DNA of 19,385 nt from Selenomonadaceae bacterium (lineage in GTDB: Bacteria > Bacillota > Negativicutes > Selenomonadales > Selenomonadaceae): positions 1-19,385 of the forward strand of contig JAEEGN010000110.1 in the NCBI GenBank assembly GCA_016280345.1. Reading direction: 5' to 3'. Each line of letters starts with the position of its first letter. Position 1 is the first letter of the stretch. This document shows, one piece after another, positions 15,583 through 19,385 of the stretch. Under the pieces are notes generated by a model. It made no database searches, was not told the DNA's origin, and saw only the letters and a list, made by a program, of their open reading frames with translations. The position numbers and the translations under genes are program-made.

Positions 15583-15609
15583 TTAGCACTCTCTTTCATA
15601 GAGTGCTAA
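15583..15609 (-). promoter_or_regulatory. CIRCE operator (HrcA binding site) of htpG
   Basis: TTAGCACTC (15583-15591), nine bases, then GAGTGCTAA (15601-15609) is an exact match to the CIRCE consensus TTAGCACTC-N9-GAGTGCTAA. It lies about 30 bases upstream of the htpG start codon and covers the predicted transcription start. HrcA bound here would repress htpG until heat or misfolded protein titrates GroEL. The element is palindromic; the strand given is that of the controlled gene. Confidence 0.95.
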
Positions 15610-15613
15610 AACT

Positions 15614-15642
15614 ATAATACATCAAAAAGTCAAATCTGGCAA
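15614..15642 (-). promoter_or_regulatory. Sigma-A-type promoter of htpG
   Basis: Read on the minus strand, TTGCCA (15642-15637) and TATTAT (15619-15614) are 17 bases apart, and the expected transcription start falls inside the CIRCE element just downstream. This is the standard repressor arrangement for CIRCE-controlled genes. Confidence 0.75.
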
Positions 15643-15812
15643 GAGGAAAGTGATGACCGTTAATATGCTGCCGATGGGAGAAAGCAATACTTTCCATTAT
15701 GCAGACAAAGCGTTGGTCGTTTTCCTTCCCGCGGTTGGATTCAATCAACTGTTCTTGGGCAACTCAAGGGGACCAGGGATGATTTTTCCGGTTACGATAA
15801 GGGGGAGAAGCT

Positions 15813-16937
15813 TTGCATATTTCAGCCTGCTACATCGTGAAAAATGAAGCGGAAAACCTTTCCCAATCCTTGTCGACAATTCGGGATGTGGCGGATGACC
15901 TGGTGATTGTCGATACCGGTTCGACGGATGCCACCTGCCGCATTGCCGTTCAAGCCGGCGCCAGGGTGTTTCATTTCGATTGGCGCGACGATTTCGCCGC
16001 AGCGAGGAACTATGCTTTGAGGCAGGCAGTGAATGATTGGATCATTTTCCTTGATGCGGACGAGGGATTTATTCATTCCGGGATAGTCCGGGATAAAATA
16101 AACGCGATCGCGGCGGTTTCCCCGATGGTGGACGCGGTCATGGTAACAAGAATCAATTTGGATATGGCGCACGATGGGAGAGAACTCGGCAATGACCGGT
16201 GTATCAGGGTATTGCGGCGTTCCCCCGGAATACGCTATGAGGGACGGATCCATGAAAATATCGTTCGCATGGACGGAGCGCTTTGCTTGTTCCAGGATGA
16301 CGGCGATCTGACGCTCTATCATACAGGATATTCTACCGACATCATTGTCCCCAAGGTCGAACGCAACCTCCGACTGCTTCAGCAGGACATGGCCGAGCAT
16401 GGCGAAGGGCCGGGCCATTACCTCCATCTGGCCGATTGCTATTTTGGCCTGCGGGATTATAAGCAGGCAATGAAATATGCCATTCTGGCTTTGGATTCGC
16501 CGGTGCAGCCGGTGGCGTCCCGCGTAGAGCTTTTCCATACAGCGATTGAGTCCATGCGCCAGCTTGATTGGCCAATGGAGGAACAGCTCGCGCTGGCGGA
16601 AATGGCGATAAGGGAATATCCACAGCAGCCGGAGTTTTATGGGGAACGAGGGATGATCCTCTGTGGATTGGGTCGTCTTGATGAAGCGAAGGAATCTCTG
16701 CTCGAGGCGATTGACCGTTATGAGCATCCGCCCGCCCGCAGTACCGCAGAAACGTATTTCACGGAAGACGTGGCAGCGATTGTATACGCGCGGCTGGGGG
16801 AACTGGAAGCGTTGAAGGGAGAGACCGGAAAGGCGGACGGTTTCTTCTTGCGGGCGATGGAGGCCAATCCCGGGAACGAACGGGTAAGGGAAAAATACGA
16901 GCGATTCCGGAAGGAAAAGGATTGCAGGAAATCATGA
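15813..16937 (+). CDS. GT2 glycosyltransferase with TPR-like tail, copy 1
   Basis: The 374-residue protein belongs to the GT-A-fold family 2 glycosyltransferases of the type often annotated beta-1,4-glucosyltransferase-like/SunS-like. It starts HISACYIVKNEA and has DTGSTD at 34-39 and the metal-binding DAD at 81-83. An RYEGRIHE block follows further on. The second half (about 190-370) is helical with TPR-like repeats, as in enzymes that glycosylate proteins. TTG 15813 is the start, with GGGGGAG 5 bases upstream. No promoter was recognised in the 170 bases between it and the divergent htpG promoter. It overlaps the next gene, so the cluster is an operon. The acceptor is unknown; flagellin, S-layer protein or a polysaccharide are all possible. 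Confidence 0.87.
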   Translation: MHISACYIVKNEAENLSQSLSTIRDVADDLVIVDTGSTDATCRIAVQAGARVFHFDWRDDFAAARNYALRQAVNDWIIFLDADEGFIHSGIVRDKINAIAAVSPMVDAVMVTRINLDMAHDGRELGNDRCIRVLRRSPGIRYEGRIHENIVRMDGALCLFQDDGDLTLYHTGYSTDIIVPKVERNLRLLQQDMAEHGEGPGHYLHLADCYFGLRDYKQAMKYAILALDSPVQPVASRVELFHTAIESMRQLDWPMEEQLALAEMAIREYPQQPEFYGERGMILCGLGRLDEAKESLLEAIDRYEHPPARSTAETYFTEDVAAIVYARLGELEALKGETGKADGFFLRAMEANPGNERVREKYERFRKEKDCRKS

Positions 16938-18859
16938 TGAGCACACTTCAAATCGCCGCCTGCTATATCGTGAAGAACGAAGCGGCCGTCCTGGCAAAGT
17001 CGATGGAAAGTATCCAGGGACAGGTGGATGAAATTGTCGTCGCCGACACCGGATCGACAGACGGCACGCAGGAAATAGCCCGTAGCTTTGGCGCACGGGT
17101 TATTTCCTGTGCCTGGCAGGAGCATTTCGCGTTGGCACGGAATTTCGCCCTCGACCAACTGGACGCGGATTGGGTGGTATTCCTGGACGCCGACGAATAC
17201 TTCACGCCGGAAACAAGGGATAATATTCGCCAGGAAATCGAGGAGGCCAATCGGGAAGGAAAGAATCTGTTGCTCATCCAGTGGAAAAACTACGATACCG
17301 ATACGGGACGCCATCTGGTTGACGTCTATACGCCTCGGATATTCCGTCTGCTGCCGTCGCTTCGCTATGAAGGGCGTATTCATGAGCAACTTCGTCAGGA
17401 TGGCAGCGATGTCAAGGGCGTCAAGATAGTGCCGGAAAGCCGACTGACGCTGATTCATACAGGCTATTCCTCCCATCTGTCGCGGGAAAAGGCAGCCAGA
17501 AACCTGCGGCTTCTTCAGCAGGATCTGGCGGAAAGCCGGCAGCCTGAATCGCTTTATATGGCGATTGCTGAAGCCTATGATGGACTGGGGAATGACGAGG
17601 AAGCAATCCGTTACGCGAAAATGGATATCGATCGGGGCCGCCAGCCGTTGACGTATGCCAGCCGTTCCTACCGGTTGCTGTTGCAGAAATTGGCGAATAG
17701 GCCGGAATCATTCGCACAGCGGAAGGAAATCGCGGCCCGGGCGGTGAAGGATTTTCCCGAGTTGCCCGAGTTCCACGCCGAGTATGCCGAATGCCTGGCG
17801 CAGGCGCAAGAGTTCAGGGCGGCGGTTGATGAAGCCGTGAAAGCGGAACGAGCATTAAGGTCTTACCACAGTATCGAGCCGCTGCAGTTCGATGAAGAAA
17901 GTTTGCAATTCCTTGCCCAGCGACAAGCTGCGTGGGAAAAAAGGATGCGGCAGGAATGTGCCGGGGAGGGAAAACGGCAGAGCGAGGCACTCCCCATCGT
18001 CGGAAAACGGGAAGGAACAGACGAAATGACGCTGGAGGAAGCAAAGAGAGCGATTGCAGATGACGCCGGTAATGAAGCGGCACTCAACCGGTACTGTGAG
18101 CTTCGGAAAGAGAGTAACGCTGGGATATTGGCGACCGAGCTGGAGGTTTTGTGCGGTTCCGGAGAAAGGGAACTAGACTTTCTTCTCCATTGGGCGGAGC
18201 GGAATGGCTGGATATCATTGTATCTTCATTTTGCTGAACATTTGGAAGGACGTTTCGGAAGGAAAATGCCCCGTACTGAGCTGTATCGGCAAGCACAGCA
18301 CGGCGACTGGCCCAAGGTGCGGGAAATGACAGTGGCGGGACTGGCCGCCTGCTTTTCGCGCCTGGTCATCAGCCTGTTATTGCTCGAGAAGGAAAAAACA
18401 CCGGAGGCTCAGGCGCTCAGCCGGGAATGTCGGACACTTTTGCCGCCGGCGGCAGCGGCTGTCTGGGCGGCGTATGAAGGAGAGGATAGCGCGTATAACG
18501 AAGACGCTTTCAACGCGGTATTCCCGTTGGTCCTGCGTCATGGTGAAGAAGATCAGATTGCCCGGATGGCGGTATTGGCAGGTGGGCTTTCTACAGCAAG
18601 GCTCTATGAGGTGGGAAAGCAGACGATGGCGGGGGAGCATTGGAAAGCGGCTTTTGATGTTTTTAGCCAGATTCCGGCAGAGGCACCGGAGGTGACGGCA
18701 GAATTCTGGAAGAATACAGGAATTTGCCTTTACCATCTTCGGGAATGGGATAGCGCGACGGAGTGTTTTGACCGTTCGGCTGCCATGGGGAAGGAGACGC
18801 CGGAGATTGCTTCCTATCGCCAGTGGATGAAAGAAAAGGCAGTTGCCGGCATTGCATAA
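16937..18859 (+). CDS. GT2 glycosyltransferase, copy 2, with long unassigned C-terminal half
   Basis: This 640-residue protein begins with the same GT2 domain as its neighbours: CYIVKNEA at 9-16, DTGSTD at 37-42, DADE at 84-87, and RYEGRIHE. It shares a LxHTGYS...RNLRLLQQD block with copy 1, followed by TPR-like helices to about residue 335. A charged linker then leads to a roughly 275-residue extension (from about residue 364) absent from copy 1. That extension matches no domain I recognise except for a TPR-like pair near its end (about 566-625). I start at ATG 16937, overlapping the previous stop by one base, with AGGA 7 bases upstream; ATG 16934 is equally in frame. Likely cytoplasmic. Confidence 0.85.
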   Translation: MSTLQIAACYIVKNEAAVLAKSMESIQGQVDEIVVADTGSTDGTQEIARSFGARVISCAWQEHFALARNFALDQLDADWVVFLDADEYFTPETRDNIRQEIEEANREGKNLLLIQWKNYDTDTGRHLVDVYTPRIFRLLPSLRYEGRIHEQLRQDGSDVKGVKIVPESRLTLIHTGYSSHLSREKAARNLRLLQQDLAESRQPESLYMAIAEAYDGLGNDEEAIRYAKMDIDRGRQPLTYASRSYRLLLQKLANRPESFAQRKEIAARAVKDFPELPEFHAEYAECLAQAQEFRAAVDEAVKAERALRSYHSIEPLQFDEESLQFLAQRQAAWEKRMRQECAGEGKRQSEALPIVGKREGTDEMTLEEAKRAIADDAGNEAALNRYCELRKESNAGILATELEVLCGSGERELDFLLHWAERNGWISLYLHFAEHLEGRFGRKMPRTELYRQAQHGDWPKVREMTVAGLAACFSRLVISLLLLEKEKTPEAQALSRECRTLLPPAAAAVWAAYEGEDSAYNEDAFNAVFPLVLRHGEEDQIARMAVLAGGLSTARLYEVGKQTMAGEHWKAAFDVFSQIPAEAPEVTAEFWKNTGICLYHLREWDSATECFDRSAAMGKETPEIASYRQWMKEKAVAGIA

Positions 18860-18906
18860 CAGCCTTGGAAGGAAAAGCTTTTTCGGAGAGGAAGGAGCGG
18901 CGGGTG

Positions 18907-19385
18907 ATGAAGATATCGGCCTGTGTCATAGTGAAGAACGAGGCCGGAAATATGAAGCGGTGGCTTGATTGTGTGCGACGGCTGGCGGAAGAAATCATCG
19001 TTGTTGATACCGGTTCGACGGACGGGACGATCGAAATGGCGCAAGAAGCCGGGGTGAAACTGTACCATTTCGAATGGATCAAGGATTTTGCGGCAGCCAA
19101 GAATTATGCCCTTGACCAGGCCACGGGAGAATGGATCGTGTTTCTGGACGCGGATGAGTATTTCCCCCCCGAGGACTGTCCGAAAGTTCTGGCGCTGATC
19201 CAACGCTATCATCCTGACCGCCGGGTGGGCGGTTTCCTGTGCCGCCGGCTTGATATCGATCAGGATTTGGGTAATCGGTACATTGACGATGTGACCGTAC
19301 TGCGGGTGTTCCGGAACAGCCGCTTCCTGCGCTTTGAGGGCAAGATCCATGAAATATTGAAGAACACGGCCAAGCGGAAACCGCA
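18907..19385 (+). CDS. GT2 glycosyltransferase, copy 3 (cut by window end)
   Basis: The first 159 residues of a third family 2 glycosyltransferase are present and the frame is open to the window edge. The domain markers match the two preceding genes: ISACVIVKNEA at 3-13, DTGSTD at 34-39, DAD at 81-83, and an RFEGKIHE block near the cut. ATG 18907 has AAGGAG 9 bases upstream; an in-frame GTG at 18904 is possible. It begins 47 bases after copy 2 with no terminator between, so it continues the same transcription unit. Whether it has a TPR tail cannot be seen here. Confidence 0.87.
   Translation, partial: MKISACVIVKNEAGNMKRWLDCVRRLAEEIIVVDTGSTDGTIEMAQEAGVKLYHFEWIKDFAAAKNYALDQATGEWIVFLDADEYFPPEDCPKVLALIQRYHPDRRVGGFLCRRLDIDQDLGNRYIDDVTVLRVFRNSRFLRFEGKIHEILKNTAKRKP

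Noticed and set aside
14580..15617. A 345-codon open frame on the plus strand, antisense to htpG
   Set aside because: It lies wholly opposite a strongly conserved Hsp90 gene, has no family resemblance, and is explained by codon bias in G+C-rich DNA.
15655..15677. Sigma-28 (flagellar) promoter in front of the GT2 cluster
   Set aside because: GCCGATGG at 15670-15677 resembles the -10 element, but no TAAA is present at the required 15-base distance.
1..19385. CRISPR arrays, transposases, phage genes, tRNA or rRNA genes
   Set aside because: No regularly spaced direct repeats, transposase-like proteins, integrases or RNA-gene signatures were seen on either strand.

Overview
The window looks like a chromosomal segment of a Gram-negative-type Firmicute (Negativicutes, Selenomonas-like). 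This is inference. The signs are a metG-tatD-yabE-like gene order, a perfect CIRCE element, an EpsC-type serine acetyltransferase and Firmicute-style ribosome binding sites. These occur beside heptosyltransferase-like (GT9) genes, which suit an organism with an outer membrane. The coding DNA is fairly G+C-rich. No tRNA, rRNA, insertion sequence, phage gene or CRISPR array was seen.

Layout, left to right. (1) 1-2992: the tail of an unrecognised gene, then a promoter and two tandem paralogous GT9 glycosyltransferase genes closed by a terminator. (2) 2976-7178: a housekeeping block of metG (methionyl-tRNA synthetase), tatD (metal-dependent DNase) and a membrane-anchored DUF348/3D-domain cell-wall protein. 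The last gene has a near-perfect promoter and a long G+C-rich leader that can fold. (3) 7250-13496: a long co-directional run of hypA, hypB, a HybD/HyaD-type hydrogenase maturation protease, a small cupin, hypC, hypD, hypE, cysE (epsC type) and mrp. It has tight or overlapping junctions and no internal terminator that I could see. (4) 13506-15642: htpG (Hsp90) on the minus strand, convergent with mrp, with its own terminator and promoter and a CIRCE operator at the transcription start. (5) 15813-19385: at least three consecutive GT2 glycosyltransferase genes, the first two with TPR-like tails, the last cut by the window end.

How the genes work together. HypA/HypB insert nickel, HypC/HypD/HypE build and carry the Fe(CN)2CO group, and the protease trims the [NiFe]-hydrogenase large subunit. 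The hydrogenase structural genes and hypF are not in the window and must be elsewhere if the pathway works. CysE feeds cysteine synthesis and Mrp is an Fe-S/iron-cofactor ATPase, so the run may link hydrogenase maturation to sulfur and Fe-S supply (inference). The two glycosyltransferase clusters on the flanks probably decorate surface polysaccharide or protein (LPS, flagellin or S-layer); the sequence does not say which.

The points most worth following are the cupin inside the hyp run, the CIRCE control of htpG, the unassigned structured leader of the 3D-domain gene, and the GT2 gene with a long unassigned C-terminal half. None of these is proven to be a new system.
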